Positions 30,144 through 39,718 of a DNA stretch of 64,000 bases are shown here, in pieces (the first letter of the stretch is position 1; every line of letters starts with the position of its first letter). Position numbers and translations under genes: made by a program. This DNA comes from Neisseria sp. 83E34 (GTDB taxonomy: Bacteria; Pseudomonadota; Gammaproteobacteria; Burkholderiales; Neisseriaceae), in assembly GCF_001308015.1 (NCBI RefSeq), contig NZ_LGYH01000001.1:1-64000 (forward strand), read 5' to 3'. Under the pieces are notes generated by a model. That model saw only the letters and a list, made by a program, of their open reading frames with translations. It was not told where the DNA came from and did no database searches.

Positions 30144-30863
30144 TTAATTATGAACCAAGGTGCCTTCGTCTTCGCCGAGGATAACGCGTTTGAGGGCACC
30201 TTCTTTGCTGATACCGAATACCACGATGTTCAGTTTGCGTTCGCGGCACAGGGCGAATGCGGTGGCGTCCATTACTTTCAGGTTTTTAATCAGCGCTTCG
30301 TCAAACGTGAGGGTTTGGTAGCGCACGGCGGAAGGGTCTTTTTTCGGGTCGGCATTATAAACACCATCGACATTGGTGGCTTTCATCATGATGTCGCAGT
30401 TCATTTCCGCGCCACGCAGGGCAGCTGCTGTGTCGGTGGTGAAGAACGGGTTGCCGGTACCTGCGGCGAAAATAACCACTTTGCCTTCTTCCAAATATTG
30501 GATGGCCTTAGGGCGCGCATAAGTTTCGGCGATTTGCTGCATGGAGAGTGCGGATTGTACGCGGGCTTTGACGCCCAGTGATTCGAAAGCGTCTTTCAGT
30601 GCCAAAGCATTCATAACGGTTGCCATCATGCCCATGTAGTCTGCGGTGGCACGGTCCATGCTGCCTGCTTGGGCGGATACGCCGCGAAAAATATTGCCGC
30701 CGCCGACAACCACGCCGACTTGCACGCCCATGTCGGTGATTTCTTTGATTTGGCTGACAATTTGCATGATGGTGTCGCGGTTGATGCCGAACGGATCGTT
30801 GCCCATCAGGGCTTCGCCAGAGAGTTTCAGCAGTACGCGTTTGTATTTGGTTGTTTGGGTCAT
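30144..30863 (-). CDS. pyrH: Uridylate kinase
   Basis: PyrH phosphorylates UMP to UDP and is allosterically regulated by GTP and UTP. The 239-residue amino-acid-kinase-fold protein has [16 protein letters not shown] at the N-terminus, [13 protein letters not shown], and the nucleotide region [30 protein letters not shown]-like -10 lies on the minus strand at 30908-30903 without an obvious -35. In many genomes it follows rpsB-tsf; here rnhB is divergent instead, so those genes are elsewhere. Confidence 0.97.
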   Translation of the reverse strand: MTQTTKYKRVLLKLSGEALMGNDPFGINRDTIMQIVSQIKEITDMGVQVGVVVGGGNIFRGVSAQAGSMDRATADYMGMMATVMNALALKDAFESLGVKARVQSALSMQQIAETYARPKAIQYLEEGKVVIFAAGTGNPFFTTDTAAALRGAEMNCDIMMKATNVDGVYNADPKKDPSAVRYQTLTFDEALIKNLKVMDATAFALCRERKLNIVVFGISKEGALKRVILGEDEGTLVHN

Positions 30864-31120
30864 GGGGGTATCTCTCTATGCTTTTGGAATTCAAACGCCG
30901 ATATTATACGCTTTTCAAGCTGGAAAGGCTGCGTTTTTTTAGCGGTTTGGGGCGGGATTTTTGCTTTGTTTTCCCCGCTGCTAGTGTTGTGAAAACTAAA
31001 CTTTCATAAAAGGTGAGACGAAGCGGTAGGCAATATTAAGTTTTACATTGGCAAACCTGATTTGGCTTGGGCAACATGAGGCCTTACAATTATTGTTTTC
31101 TACGAGTAGGGTAAACCATA

Positions 31121-31708
31121 ATGCAAAAGTTGATAGCCGGTGTGGACGAGGCGGGTAGAGGGCCTTTGGTAGGCAGTGTTTTTGCTGCTGCCGTGATATT
31201 GCCGACGGATTATCAATTGGCAGGGCTGACTGACTCAAAAAAGCTGACTGAAAAAAAGCGCGACGAGCTGGCTGTGTTGATTAAGGAGCAGGCGCTGGCT
31301 TGGTGTGTGGCGTCGGCAAGTGTGCAGGAAATTGCCTGTCTGAATATTCTGCACGCAACCATGCTGGCGATGAAGCGTGCGGTGCAGGGGCTGTGTGTGC
31401 AGCCGGAGCATGTGATGGTTGACGGGAACCGTGTTCCTAAGGATTTGGGTGTTTCTGCGGAATCGGTTGTGAAGGGCGACAGCAAAGTTATTCAGATTTC
31501 CGCTGCTTCGGTGCTTGCCAAAACAGCGCGTGATGCGGAAATGTATGCTTTGGCACAGCGCTATCCGCAATATGGTTTTGACCGCCATAAAGGCTACGGC
31601 ACGGCAGCGCACTTGGCAGCATTGCAGCAATACGGTGTGCTGCCGGAGCATCGTTGTGATTTTGCGCCGGTTAAGGCTTTGCTGGTGCAAGGGAAATTAT
31701 TTGAGTAA
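31121..31708 (+). CDS. rnhB: Ribonuclease HII
   Basis: RNase HII removes ribonucleotides from DNA by cutting RNA-DNA hybrids. The 195-residue protein starts [20 protein letters not shown] with the catalytic Asp-Glu of the DEAGRG motif. It continues [26 protein letters not shown] and the C-terminal [23 protein letters not shown] is embedded in the coding frame at 31333-31344. It is divergent from pyrH and convergent with the sppA-like gene. Confidence 0.96.
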   Translation: MQKLIAGVDEAGRGPLVGSVFAAAVILPTDYQLAGLTDSKKLTEKKRDELAVLIKEQALAWCVASASVQEIACLNILHATMLAMKRAVQGLCVQPEHVMVDGNRVPKDLGVSAESVVKGDSKVIQISAASVLAKTARDAEMYALAQRYPQYGFDRHKGYGTAAHLAALQQYGVLPEHRCDFAPVKALLVQGKLFE

Positions 31709-31744
31709 GGCTGTGCTGTATGATTGGTCGGGCGGTAAACAAAA

Positions 31745-31773
31745 TGCCTGTCTGAAACATTTTCAGACAGGTA
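31745..31773. terminator. Inverted DUS pair between convergent rnhB and sppA-like gene
   Basis: TGCCTGTCTGAA (31745-31756) faces TTCAGACAGGTA (31762-31773, 11 of 12). It lies 37 bp after the rnhB stop and 28 bp beyond the sppA-like stop, so it can serve both. Confidence 0.75.
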
Positions 31774-31800
31774 TGTTTAATTGATTCTATAAGGTAATCT

Positions 31801-32802
31801 TTACCAGATTTGATCAATAGTTTGCTCAATCTTGCCGGCAATTTCCGAGCCTAAGTGGCGGCTGAGCAGCAGGTTGAAATCTTCATCCGGTGTGTAATCC
31901 ACCAGTTTCGGCGCTCTAATCACATCGCGTGACACGCTGTACACACTGCCGAAATCATCAATCAAGCCTACGTTTTTGGCTTCGGAGCCGGTATAGACGC
32001 GGGCACTGAAAATTTCAGGAAAGTCTTTTTCTTTCAAACGTTCACCACGGCCGGTTTTCACGGCTGAAATGAATTGCTGATGTATTTCTTGCAGCATTTT
32101 TTCCAGAATGGCTTTTTGCTCCGGGGTTTCGGGCGAGAAGGGGTCGCCGAAGCCTTTGTTGCTGCCGGCTGTATGCAGGCGGCGTTTGACACCGAGTTTG
32201 TCCATCAAACCGGTAAAGTCGAAGCTGCCGCTGATGACGCCGATGCTGCCGACGATGCTTGAAGGATCGGCATAGATTTTGTCGGCAGCGGCAGCGATGT
32301 AATAGCAGCCGGATGCGCACACGTCTTCGGCCACCACGTAAACCGGAATGTTTTTGTGTTCGGCTTTAAGGCGGCGGATTTCGTTAAATGCGGAGCTGGA
32401 TACTACGGGCGATCCGCCCGGGCTGTTGGCGCGGATGATGATGCCTTTAACGTTTGAGTTGGCATAAGCCGCTTCCAACCCGTCGCGTAACATGGCGACT
32501 TGGTCGCGGTAGTGGCTGCTGATTATGCCGTCGAGTTTGATAACGGCGGTATGTTCGCCTCGTGTGCCGACGATGCCTTTGCCTTCTTTTTTCGGGCTGC
32601 ATGAGCCGATAATGGAAGCGATAAAGGAAACCATCAATAATGCCCAGACACAGCGCCAAAAATTGCGCCAAGTGCGTGCGCGTTGCCGTTCTTTATAGGA
32701 TTCAAGCAAAACGGCGCGCAGAGTGTTGCGCTCCCAGTTTTCTTGAGGATTGTCGCCCAATTGCGGTGTTGGTTCGCTGTCGCGGCTGATTTTGTATGAC
32801 AT
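31801..32802 (-). CDS. sppA: S49-family signal peptide peptidase (SppA-like)
   Basis: A 333-residue inner-membrane serine peptidase that degrades released signal peptides. One membrane segment lies at about residues 47-66 (WRCVWALLMVSFIASIIG). The periplasmic S49 domain contains IIIRANSPGGSPVVSSSAF, the nucleophile-bearing ASGCYYIAAAADKI, and SSIVGSIGVISGSFDF. Its length is the short, single-domain SppA form, so the oligomer would build the active site from several subunits. It ends an apparent rluC-HAD-sppA minus-strand cluster. Confidence 0.9.
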   Translation of the reverse strand: MSYKISRDSEPTPQLGDNPQENWERNTLRAVLLESYKERQRARTWRNFWRCVWALLMVSFIASIIGSCSPKKEGKGIVGTRGEHTAVIKLDGIISSHYRDQVAMLRDGLEAAYANSNVKGIIIRANSPGGSPVVSSSAFNEIRRLKAEHKNIPVYVVAEDVCASGCYYIAAAADKIYADPSSIVGSIGVISGSFDFTGLMDKLGVKRRLHTAGSNKGFGDPFSPETPEQKAILEKMLQEIHQQFISAVKTGRGERLKEKDFPEIFSARVYTGSEAKNVGLIDDFGSVYSVSRDVIRAPKLVDYTPDEDFNLLLSRHLGSEIAGKIEQTIDQIW

Positions 32803-32872
32803 ATTACGGATATTCCAATGTATTGAGTAACGTTATTGTAGGGACTTTATACCTGTCTGAAAAGTTCGGTTT

Positions 32873-33523
32873 TTAAAGTGTGTTGAGAAAATCGGGCAAT
32901 TCAGACAGGCATGAGAGGATGGCTAAGTGCGGTGCGCTCTGAATTTGCGAGAGGGTGTGTGCGCCGGTTGTGATGCCGACAGCGCGGATTTTGGCATTGG
33001 CAGCCATTTCTAAATCATACAGGGTGTCGCCGACCAACAGAGCTTTTTCGGGTTGCACGCCTAATTCGTCGCAGATTTCCAAAAGCATATCGGGTGCGGG
33101 TTTGGGCGGGCATTCGCTGGCGCAGCGGGTGGCAAGCCAGTAATCGGCCGTGCCGGTTTGTGCGATGGCTTTGTTTAGGCCGCTGCGGCCTTTGCCGGTG
33201 GCAACGGCGAGCCAATAGCCTTGTGCTTTTAATGTGTTCAGACAGGCAATGGCATCATCAAAAAGCCGCATGTTCTGGTTGTTTGGGTTGAGTTGGCTGC
33301 GGGTGTAAACAAGGGCGATGTGCTCTTGCCGGCTGGCGGGCAGGTTGGGCGCAAGTGAGTGGATGATGCCCGGCAGGCTTTTGCCGATTAATGATCGGAT
33401 GTCTTGCTCGGAAGGCGTGTCCAAATCGCATTCGGCAAATGCGTGCTGCATGGTGCGGATGATGGGGAAGGTGGTATCGGCCAGCGTGCCGTCCCAGTCG
33501 AAAATGATGAGTTTTGGGGGCAT
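32873..33523 (-). CDS. HAD-family phosphatase (Gph-like)
   Basis: A 216-residue haloacid-dehalogenase phosphatase. Motif I is IIFDWDGTLADT with the nucleophile Asp, motif II is within LAVATGKGRSGL, and motif IV is LLVGDTLYDLEMAANA. The alpha-helical cap lies at about residues 20-85. This resembles phosphoglycolate phosphatases and pyrophosphatases, but the substrate is uncertain. DUS copies lie inside the frame at 32900-32911 and 33237-33248. A second Gph-like gene lies at the window's end. Confidence 0.85.
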   Translation of the reverse strand: MPPKLIIFDWDGTLADTTFPIIRTMQHAFAECDLDTPSEQDIRSLIGKSLPGIIHSLAPNLPASRQEHIALVYTRSQLNPNNQNMRLFDDAIACLNTLKAQGYWLAVATGKGRSGLNKAIAQTGTADYWLATRCASECPPKPAPDMLLEICDELGVQPEKALLVGDTLYDLEMAANAKIRAVGITTGAHTLSQIQSAPHLAILSCLSELPDFLNTL

Positions 33524-33600
33524 AGTGATTGTTCTTTGTTGGGGATGTGAGTGCGCATTGTATTACAATGCGCCATGTTTTCAATAGCTTGGGGTGGTAG

Positions 33601-33632
33601 TGCCTGTCTGAAATACTTTTTTCAGACAGGCA
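33601..33632. terminator. Inverted DUS pair after rluC
   Basis: TGCCTGTCTGAA (33601-33612) and TTCAGACAGGCA (33621-33632) form a 12-bp stem around ATACTTTT, 26 bp beyond the rluC stop. It probably separates rluC from the HAD gene. Confidence 0.7.
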
Positions 33633-33658
33633 TTTCTATTTGGTTGAATAATGAGATT

Positions 33659-34639
33659 TCAGCTGCAACTGTTATCCAGTATCAATAATATTTGCTGCAA
33701 TTCTTGCGGCAATTCGGCTTTTAGAACCAGTTTTTCGCCTGTTAGGGGATGATGAAGGTGCAGTTCAGCGGCGTGTAAAAACATTCTTTTTAACCCCAGT
33801 TTCTGCAAGCGTTTGTTGGCTTGATAGTCGCCGTAGCGTTCGTCACCGGCGATGGGGCAGTTTTGAGATTGCATATGCACGCGGATTTGGTGGGTGCGGC
33901 CGGTTTTCAAGGTGGCCTCCACCAAGGTTAATTCAGACAGGCCGATCTGATGCAGCGTTTCGCCTGAAAAACGTTTCAGTGTACGCAAAACCGTGTGAGC
34001 CGACTGGCCGTCTTCGCTCACTCGCACCATCTTTTCGCCTTGCGCGCCCGTGTATTTAAACAAGGGCAGTTTCACATGCAGCTTGTCTTGTTTGAGTGCG
34101 CCCACGCCAAGGGCGAGGTAGATTTTTTTCGGATGGTCGTTGCGGATGGCTTCGTGCAGCTTAACCAGTGCGCTGCGCTTTTTTGCAATCATCAATAAAC
34201 CGCTCGTGTCTTTATCCAAACGGTGGACTAACTCAAGATAGCGCGCTTCAGGGCGGGCGCGGCGGATTTGCTCAATCACGCCGAAATTCACACCGCTGCC
34301 GCCGTGAACCGCCACGCCGGAAGGCTTGTTGATCACCAGCATGGCATCGTCTTCATAAACAATGCCAAACTCGCGCGCCGGGGCAAGCTGAGAGGCAGGA
34401 AGTGCCTGTTTTTCGGCCGTGCGCACCGGCGGGATGCGCACTATATCGCCGGTTTCAATGCGGTCGGAAGGTTTGCATCGCTTTTTGTTCAAACGCACTT
34501 CGCCAGAGCGGATAATGCGCAAAACATGGCTTTTAGGCACGCCTTTTAAAACTTTAAACAGAAAGTTATCAAGGCGTTGCCCCGCATCGTTTTCAGAAAT
34601 ATCCAAATGGTTGACTAAGTCTTTGCTAATTGCAGGCAT
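33659..34639 (-). CDS. rluC: Ribosomal large-subunit pseudouridine synthase RluC
   Basis: RluC converts three uridines near 23S rRNA helix 90 to pseudouridine in E. coli. The 326-residue protein has an N-terminal S4 RNA-binding domain (GQRLDNFLFKVLKGVPKSHVLRI). The catalytic domain has the active-site Asp in LVHRLDKDTSGLLMIAK and the RluA-family TGRTHQIRVHM. It is divergent from rne, the same pairing as in E. coli, which supports RluC over RluD. Confidence 0.93.
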   Translation of the reverse strand: MPAISKDLVNHLDISENDAGQRLDNFLFKVLKGVPKSHVLRIIRSGEVRLNKKRCKPSDRIETGDIVRIPPVRTAEKQALPASQLAPAREFGIVYEDDAMLVINKPSGVAVHGGSGVNFGVIEQIRRARPEARYLELVHRLDKDTSGLLMIAKKRSALVKLHEAIRNDHPKKIYLALGVGALKQDKLHVKLPLFKYTGAQGEKMVRVSEDGQSAHTVLRTLKRFSGETLHQIGLSELTLVEATLKTGRTHQIRVHMQSQNCPIAGDERYGDYQANKRLQKLGLKRMFLHAAELHLHHPLTGEKLVLKAELPQELQQILLILDNSCS

Positions 34640-35283
34640 TTTCTAATATAATCCGCAGGCTTGCTCTTAAAACAGGCAAGTTAATTGATTGATACCAAAC
34701 CTGTAAATCATTATTGAAACGGCCGGGCCATAAGCTTCGTGAAGCAGATTGGGCAGAGGCGTGCCGAACGATAAAAAATCAGTTTGATTAGGGTTTGGTG
34801 GGCTATTTTATATTAAAAACGCACTCTACAAAGCATTTCTTCCGGCTTGCCGCCAAGCCCGCCAAGCCGGATACAGTAATTAAGTTTGACTTTAGGTTTG
34901 AATAGGCAGCCGCTACAGCCGTAAGACGTTAAACACAACGCCGCTTCGGGCGGAAAACCGTTCAAACGATAATTTAAGAAGTTGATGGCTCTATTCCGGG
35001 TGTTGTTGGGGGTGGGATTTGTCCTGCAACAGCACTGTAAAAATATCGGGTTTCTGCCCGGCCGGCGTGCATAAACGGCACGACAATCGTTCTTTATTGT
35101 TCCTTCTTTAAATTAATATTCCGCACATGCCGCCGCCGTTTGAGCAAACCATGCAAACCACCGGCCTTAATATTTTTCAGACAGGCATGATTGCTGCGGA
35201 AGCAGAGTCTAAATACTGGTTACGCGCTTCGTATAGTGCCTTATGGGTTTTAAAAATATTTAAAACCAAGAGGTTATAATAAA
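34640..35283 (+). promoter_or_regulatory. Long structured leader and promoter region of rne
   Basis: The 644-bp rluC-rne spacer has no gene. Candidate -10 elements lie around TATATT (34809-34814) behind a TTGATT 19 bp upstream, a poor spacing. Downstream are strong hairpins: TCCGGCTTG/CAAGCCGGA (34841-34849, 34863-34871), CCGC-TTCG-GGCGG near 34942, and a GCCGG/GTGC-rich pair near 35060-35085. A DUS lies at 35176-35187. In E. coli a 361-nt rne leader mediates RNase E autoregulation; a similar role is inferred here. Confidence 0.6.
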
Positions 35284-38178
35284 ATGAAACGCATGTTGTT
35301 CAATGCTACGCAAGCCGAAGAGCTGCGCGTAGCAATTGTAGATGGCCAAACCCTACTGGATCTGGACATCGAAACGCTGGGTAAAGAGCAGCGTAAAGGT
35401 AATATCTATAAGGGTGTGATTACCCGCATCGAACCGTCGTTGGAGGCCTGTTTCGTTGATTACGGTACTGACCGCCACGGCTTTCTCCCGTTCAAAGAAG
35501 TTTCCCGTTCCTACTTTCAAGATTACGAAGGCGGCCGCGCGCGTATCCAAGATGTGCTCAAAGAAGGCATGCAAGTTATCGTACAGGTGGAAAAAGACGA
35601 GCGCGGTAATAAAGGCGCAGCCTTAACCACCTTCATCAGCCTTGCCGGCCGCTATTTGGTTTTGATGCCGAATAATCCGCGCGGCGGCGGTGTATCGCGC
35701 CGAATAGAAGGCGACGAGCGTCAGGAATTGAAAGCAGCGATGGCCGAATTAGACGTGCCGCGCGGCATGAGCTTGATTGCACGTACGGCAGGAATCGGCA
35801 GAAGCGTTGAAGAACTGCAATGGGATTTCAATTATTTGCTGCAATTGTGGCAGGCGATTGAAGAAGCGGGTAAGGCGCATCAGGAGCCGTATCTTCTGTT
35901 TATGGAAAGCTCGCTGCTGATTCGCGCCATCCGAGATTATTTCCGCCCGGATATCGGCGAAATCTTGGTTGATAACCAGGAAGTGCATGATCAGGTTTCT
36001 GAATTCATGAGCTACGTGATGCCGAGTAATGTCGGCCGCTTAAAGCTTTATCAAGACCATACGCCGCTGTTTTCCCGTTTTCAAATCGAGCATCAGATTG
36101 AAAGCGCCTTTTCGCGCAGCGTAAGCCTGCCCGGCGGCGGCGCGATTGTTATCGACCATACCGAAGCATTGGTTTCGATTGATGTGAACTCCGCCCGCGC
36201 CACACGAGGCGCCGATATTGAGGATACGGCGTTTAAAACCAATATGGAAGCGGCGGAAGAAGTGGCCCGCCAGATGCGTTTGCGTGACTTAGGCGGCTTG
36301 GTGGTAATCGACTTTATCGATATGGAAAATCCCAAGCATCAGCGCGATGTGGAAAATGTGTTGCGTGACGCCTTGAAAAAAGACCGTGCGCGGGTGCAGA
36401 TGGGCAAACTTTCCCGTTTCGGTCTGTTGGAGCTTTCACGCCAGCGTTTGAAACCCGCTTTGGGCGAAAGCAGCCATATTGCCTGCCCGCGTTGCGCAGG
36501 CACCGGCGTTATCCGCGGTATCGAATCGACTGCACTGCATGTGTTGCGCATCATTCAGGAAGAAGCGATGAAAGACAACACTGGCGAAGTGCATGCGCAA
36601 GTGCCGGTGGATGTGGCTACCTTCCTGTTGAATGAAAAACGTGCCGAACTGTTTGGTATGGAAGAGCGTTTGGATGTTTCGGTGATACTGATTCCGAATA
36701 TCCATTTGGAAAACCCGCATTATGAAGTAACCCGCGTACGGATTGATGATGTGGATGAAGATGCGGCGCCGAGTTATAAGCGCGTGGCGGAGCCCGAAAA
36801 AGAAGATACCGTGCCGTTTTCTTCTAATAAGGCAACCAAAGCCGCGCGCGTTGAGCCGGCGGTAAAAGGCGTGCGCCACGACCAGCCTGCGCCTGTGGTT
36901 GAAGAGAAAAAAGATTCCTGGTGGGATAACTTCAAATCTTGGTTTAAAGGCCTGTTCGGGGGCGGTAAAAAAGAAGAAACCAAGCCTGAACCGCAGCGTA
37001 AAAGCGGCAATACCCGACGCAATATGAAAAGCAACCGCCACAGCGGCCGCCGCGGAGGCAACCGGCGCAATGCAGGCCGTAGCACCGCTGCCAACTTGGA
37101 TGCAGAGGACGGAGAGAAAAACCGCGAAGAGGTGGTAAATGCGCAAGAGCAAGTGAAACAAACGCAAAGCCGCCGCCAAAGCAACCGTCAGGAAGAGCGC
37201 AATCAAGAGCGCCGCGATAATCGTAAAGAGCGGAAAGAAGCGCGAGATTCTGCCGGAGAGGACAATGTGAAAGCTGTTCAAAACGAGCAGCAAAACAACC
37301 GCCGCCGCAACCGAAAAGAACGCAGCAACGAAGATACGGTGCCTGCGGCACAGGCTTTGATGCCGATAGGATCCGCCAATGTTGCACCAATGGATGCGGT
37401 TGATCATGTGCAGGCGGAAAAAGCAGCGTCAGAAAAACCTGCCAAATCAGGTAAAGGCAACAAAGTCGAGCAGGCTGCAAAATCCGAAAATGCCGAAAAA
37501 CCCCGCCGCAGCAACCGCGAGCGGAACGAGCGTAACCGTTCAAATGATCGGCGCGGCGGCCGAGGCGAGAAAAAACGCAATATTCCTTCTGCCGAGAAAA
37601 TCGAACGTAACCTGATGATCCCGGCCATCGGTGACCGTGTACGCGATGCGGTGGCTCATGTGTTCGGTGAGAATAAAGCCGCGCCTGTGGTGGTGTCGGT
37701 GCAAGGTTTTGAAGATGAAGCCGCAAACACTCCGTTGGTGATTACGATTCCCGAACCTGTGGTAGACGCGCCTATGCCTGCGCCTGTTGCTGCTTTGTTT
37801 GCAACAGAGGAGGATAAGGAAGCTGCTATCATTGCCGAAAGCAGCGCCAAAGTAAAAGAAGCAGTCCGTATGATTGTGGGAGAGGTGGAAGCCGCGCCGG
37901 CGGAAATTGTGCCGCAAGCTGAGAAGCCCAAAGCCAAGCCGGAGGCCGCCGCCAAACCGAAACGCAAAACCGCTTCTGCTGCCAAGACGAAGCAACCCCA
38001 AGCGGACTTGGGCGGATTGATATTGGTGCAAACCGATAGTGCAGCCATGGCTGCGGCTGAGCAAATCGAGCAGCCGGAGCTGCCCAAAGGCCGCCGCCGC
38101 TCAGATGTGCCGCGATCTTCTGCGGAAGATTCGGTAAGCAGCGAACCTTTGCAACAAGTGGAAACCACTTCTTCTTAA
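35284..38178 (+). CDS. rne: Ribonuclease E
   Basis: RNase E is the essential endonuclease of mRNA decay and rRNA/tRNA processing and the scaffold of the degradosome. The 964-residue protein starts [20 protein letters not shown] with an S1 domain to about residue 125. Catalytic Asp residues are D300 ([12 protein letters not shown]) and D343 ([11 protein letters not shown]), and the Zn-link is C401-PRC404. After about residue 500 it becomes disordered and rich in Arg, Glu, Asn and Ala, with many RRxNR-type blocks for RNA binding. The C-terminus would hold partner-binding segments, but none is recognisable. Confidence 0.97.
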   Translation: MKRMLFNATQAEELRVAIVDGQTLLDLDIETLGKEQRKGNIYKGVITRIEPSLEACFVDYGTDRHGFLPFKEVSRSYFQDYEGGRARIQDVLKEGMQVIVQVEKDERGNKGAALTTFISLAGRYLVLMPNNPRGGGVSRRIEGDERQELKAAMAELDVPRGMSLIARTAGIGRSVEELQWDFNYLLQLWQAIEEAGKAHQEPYLLFMESSLLIRAIRDYFRPDIGEILVDNQEVHDQVSEFMSYVMPSNVGRLKLYQDHTPLFSRFQIEHQIESAFSRSVSLPGGGAIVIDHTEALVSIDVNSARATRGADIEDTAFKTNMEAAEEVARQMRLRDLGGLVVIDFIDMENPKHQRDVENVLRDALKKDRARVQMGKLSRFGLLELSRQRLKPALGESSHIACPRCAGTGVIRGIESTALHVLRIIQEEAMKDNTGEVHAQVPVDVATFLLNEKRAELFGMEERLDVSVILIPNIHLENPHYEVTRVRIDDVDEDAAPSYKRVAEPEKEDTVPFSSNKATKAARVEPAVKGVRHDQPAPVVEEKKDSWWDNFKSWFKGLFGGGKKEETKPEPQRKSGNTRRNMKSNRHSGRRGGNRRNAGRSTAANLDAEDGEKNREEVVNAQEQVKQTQSRRQSNRQEERNQERRDNRKERKEARDSAGEDNVKAVQNEQQNNRRRNRKERSNEDTVPAAQALMPIGSANVAPMDAVDHVQAEKAASEKPAKSGKGNKVEQAAKSENAEKPRRSNRERNERNRSNDRRGGRGEKKRNIPSAEKIERNLMIPAIGDRVRDAVAHVFGENKAAPVVVSVQGFEDEAANTPLVITIPEPVVDAPMPAPVAALFATEEDKEAAIIAESSAKVKEAVRMIVGEVEAAPAEIVPQAEKPKAKPEAAAKPKRKTASAAKTKQPQADLGGLILVQTDSAAMAAAEQIEQPELPKGRRRSDVPRSSAEDSVSSEPLQQVETTSS

Positions 38179-38196
38179 CTGAGATATGATATGGAA

Positions 38197-38225
38197 TGCC
38201 TGTCTGAAAAATGTTCAGACAGGCA
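38197..38225. terminator. Inverted DUS pair after rne
   Basis: TGCCTGTCTGAA (38197-38208) and TTCAGACAGGCA (38214-38225) form a 12-bp hairpin with a 5-nt loop, followed by TTTGTTTG. It begins 18 bp after the rne stop and reads through as a spurious N-terminal extension of the next gene. Confidence 0.8.
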
Positions 38226-38257
38226 TTTGTTTGACCATCCTGAAAGTATGTATTGAA

Positions 38258-39175
38258 GTGAAAAACTCATCTTTCCGATATTGGTTGGCAGCAATGCGCC
38301 TGCGAACTTTGCCGCTGGCTTTGGCATCTGTTTTGTGCGGTGCCTTACTGGCGAAGTTGCAGCAACAGCATGATTTTGCGGTGACATTGTTGTGTTGCAT
38401 AACTGCAGTGGTTTTGCAGGTGTTCAGCAATCTGGCCAATGATTTCGGAGATGCCTGCCACGGGGCGGACCATGCGGATAAGCAGCCGCGGCGTATGGTG
38501 GCGTCTGAGCTGATTGCCAAGCAAACCATGCGCCGTGCGCTGGCGGCCGTGGCAGGATTGTGTTGTTTAAGCGGCATTGTGTTGCTGGCACGAGCATTAC
38601 CGGCCATCGGGTCGACAGGTGCATTGGTGTGGCTGCTTTGGTTGGGATTGGGAAGTGCGGCGGTTGCGGCGGCATTTACCTATACGGCGGGTGCTAGGCC
38701 TTACGGTTACGCGGGCTGGGGTGATTTGGCGGTGCTGGTGTTTTTTGGTTGGCTGGGTGTGCTTGGAAGCGAATATTTGCAAACCGGTATGCTGAGCGGT
38801 TGGTCTTTGCTGCCGGCAACGGCGTTGGGGCTGTGGTGCAGCATGGTGTTGAATTTAAATAATATGCGTGATATCGAACACGATCAGGCTGCCGGAAAAA
38901 TGACGGTGGCCGTACGTTTGGGATTGTCAGGTGCGAAGTGTTACCACTTGGTATCGGCTGTTTTTGCCGCAGGTTTGTGGCTGATTTGGCTGGCTCATGC
39001 GTTTAACGGTGTTGCTTATGCCTGTCTGAATATGATTGTTGTGGTGCTTTCGGGAATCCATCTTTATCAAGTGTTTCATTCCTGCCGAAGCCGAAGCGGT
39101 TTGGACAAACTCTTGCGGCGGTGGAGTGTTTCGGTGTTGTTTTGGGTGGTGTGTTTGTGGCTGACAGCGCTCTAA
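38258..39175 (+). CDS. menA: MenA-like UbiA-family prenyltransferase
   Basis: A 305-residue membrane prenyltransferase of the UbiA superfamily, most like 1,4-dihydroxy-2-naphthoate polyprenyltransferase. The protein starts (V/M)KNSSFRYWLAAMRLRTLPL. The diphosphate-binding motif is FSNLANDFGDACHGAD with its Asp-rich box; the second motif is NLNNMRDIEHDQAAGKMTVA. It has about eight hydrophobic segments. I start at GTG 38258, because the open frame from 38186 translates the DUS hairpin; the exact start is uncertain. A DUS lies in the frame at 39019-39030. No other menaquinone gene is in the window. Confidence 0.8.
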   Translation: MKNSSFRYWLAAMRLRTLPLALASVLCGALLAKLQQQHDFAVTLLCCITAVVLQVFSNLANDFGDACHGADHADKQPRRMVASELIAKQTMRRALAAVAGLCCLSGIVLLARALPAIGSTGALVWLLWLGLGSAAVAAAFTYTAGARPYGYAGWGDLAVLVFFGWLGVLGSEYLQTGMLSGWSLLPATALGLWCSMVLNLNNMRDIEHDQAAGKMTVAVRLGLSGAKCYHLVSAVFAAGLWLIWLAHAFNGVAYACLNMIVVVLSGIHLYQVFHSCRSRSGLDKLLRRWSVSVLFWVVCLWLTAL

Positions 39176-39209
39176 TTAAGCAAGAAGTAAAGCCATCTGA
39201 TTTGTGTAA

Positions 39210-39224
39210 TGTTATGTAATAACA
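39210..39224. promoter_or_regulatory. Zur box of the His-rich gene
   Basis: TGTTATGTAATAACA is a 15-bp palindrome that fits the meningococcal Zur consensus TGTTATDWHATAACA (recalled) at every position. It lies directly upstream of the -35 element. Zinc-bound Zur would repress here. Confidence 0.75.
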
Positions 39225-39228
39225 ATGG

Positions 39229-39257
39229 TTTACATCTGAAAAAGGGTTGTGTATGAT
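39229..39257 (+). promoter_or_regulatory. Sigma-70 promoter of the His-rich gene
   Basis: TTTACA (39229-39234), exactly 17 bp, then TATGAT (39252-39257). The Zur box ends 5 bp upstream of the -35. The transcript would start near 39264, after the open frame's first ATG at 39249, which is therefore not used. Confidence 0.7.
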
Positions 39258-39296
39258 AATGGATACCATATACCTCAATCAGAAAAGGAGCTTGCT

Positions 39297-39635
39297 ATGA
39301 GCGAATGTAAAATCCATCAAAACCATGATCATGTGCATGGCAAAGGTTGCGGCCACACCGCTATCAAACACGGTGATCATGTTGACTATCTGCATGACGG
39401 CCACTTGCATCACGAGCACAACGGCCATTATGACGAGCATGTTTTGGAAGTGAATGAAACCAATCCCGATGGCTGCCATCCGGTGCATGATTGTGCCGGC
39501 CATGTGCACGGTGAAGGTTGTGGTCACGAAGCCGTGCCACACGGCGACCATATCGATTATATCGTGAATGGTCGTTTGCATCACCAACACGGTGATCATT
39601 GCGATGACCACGGCCCGGTTGAAATCGTGAAATAA
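39297..39635 (+). CDS. Histidine-rich tandem-repeat protein, probable zinc binder
   Basis: A 112-residue protein with 26 histidines. AAGGAG (39285-39290) sets the ATG at 39297 (MSECKIHQNHDHVHGKGCGH). It consists of two similar units sharing HVHGxGCGHxAxxHGDHxDY, then a His/Asp-rich tail (LHHEHNGHYDEH and LHHQHGDHCDDH), joined by LEVNETNPDGCHPVHD. It has no signal peptide or membrane segment, so it is probably cytosolic. The composition and the upstream Zur box suggest zinc binding, storage or delivery under zinc starvation. Similar sequences exist in many proteobacteria as hypothetical proteins. The role is inference. Confidence 0.8.
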   Translation: MSECKIHQNHDHVHGKGCGHTAIKHGDHVDYLHDGHLHHEHNGHYDEHVLEVNETNPDGCHPVHDCAGHVHGEGCGHEAVPHGDHIDYIVNGRLHHQHGDHCDDHGPVEIVK

Positions 39636-39656
39636 AAAATCGAGCGTAATTATAAA

Positions 39657-39685
39657 TGCCTGTCTGAACTGTTTTCAGACAGGCA
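39657..39685. terminator. Inverted DUS pair between His-rich gene and metK
   Basis: TGCCTGTCTGAA (39657-39668) and TTCAGACAGGCA (39674-39685), followed by TTTTATTT. It lies between convergent genes, 21 bp after the His-rich stop, and can end both. Confidence 0.8.
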
Positions 39686-39718
39686 TTTTATTTGGCGCGT
39701 TGTAGGGATTCAGGAAGC

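Noticed and set aside
36436-37407. Long minus-strand open frame (323 codons) antisense to rne
   Set aside because: It mirrors the Arg/Ala/Glu-rich tail of RNase E, whose codon bias opens the opposite frames. No ribosome-binding site or recognisable domain.
38186-38257. N-terminal extension of the MenA-like protein
   Set aside because: These codons translate the DUS hairpin (ACLK...QTGI), so they are terminator sequence rather than protein.
39279-39611. Hydrophobic minus-strand frame rich in Met/Val opposite the His-rich gene
   Set aside because: It is the complement of repeated CAT/GAT codons of the His-rich gene. No promoter or ribosome-binding site supports it.
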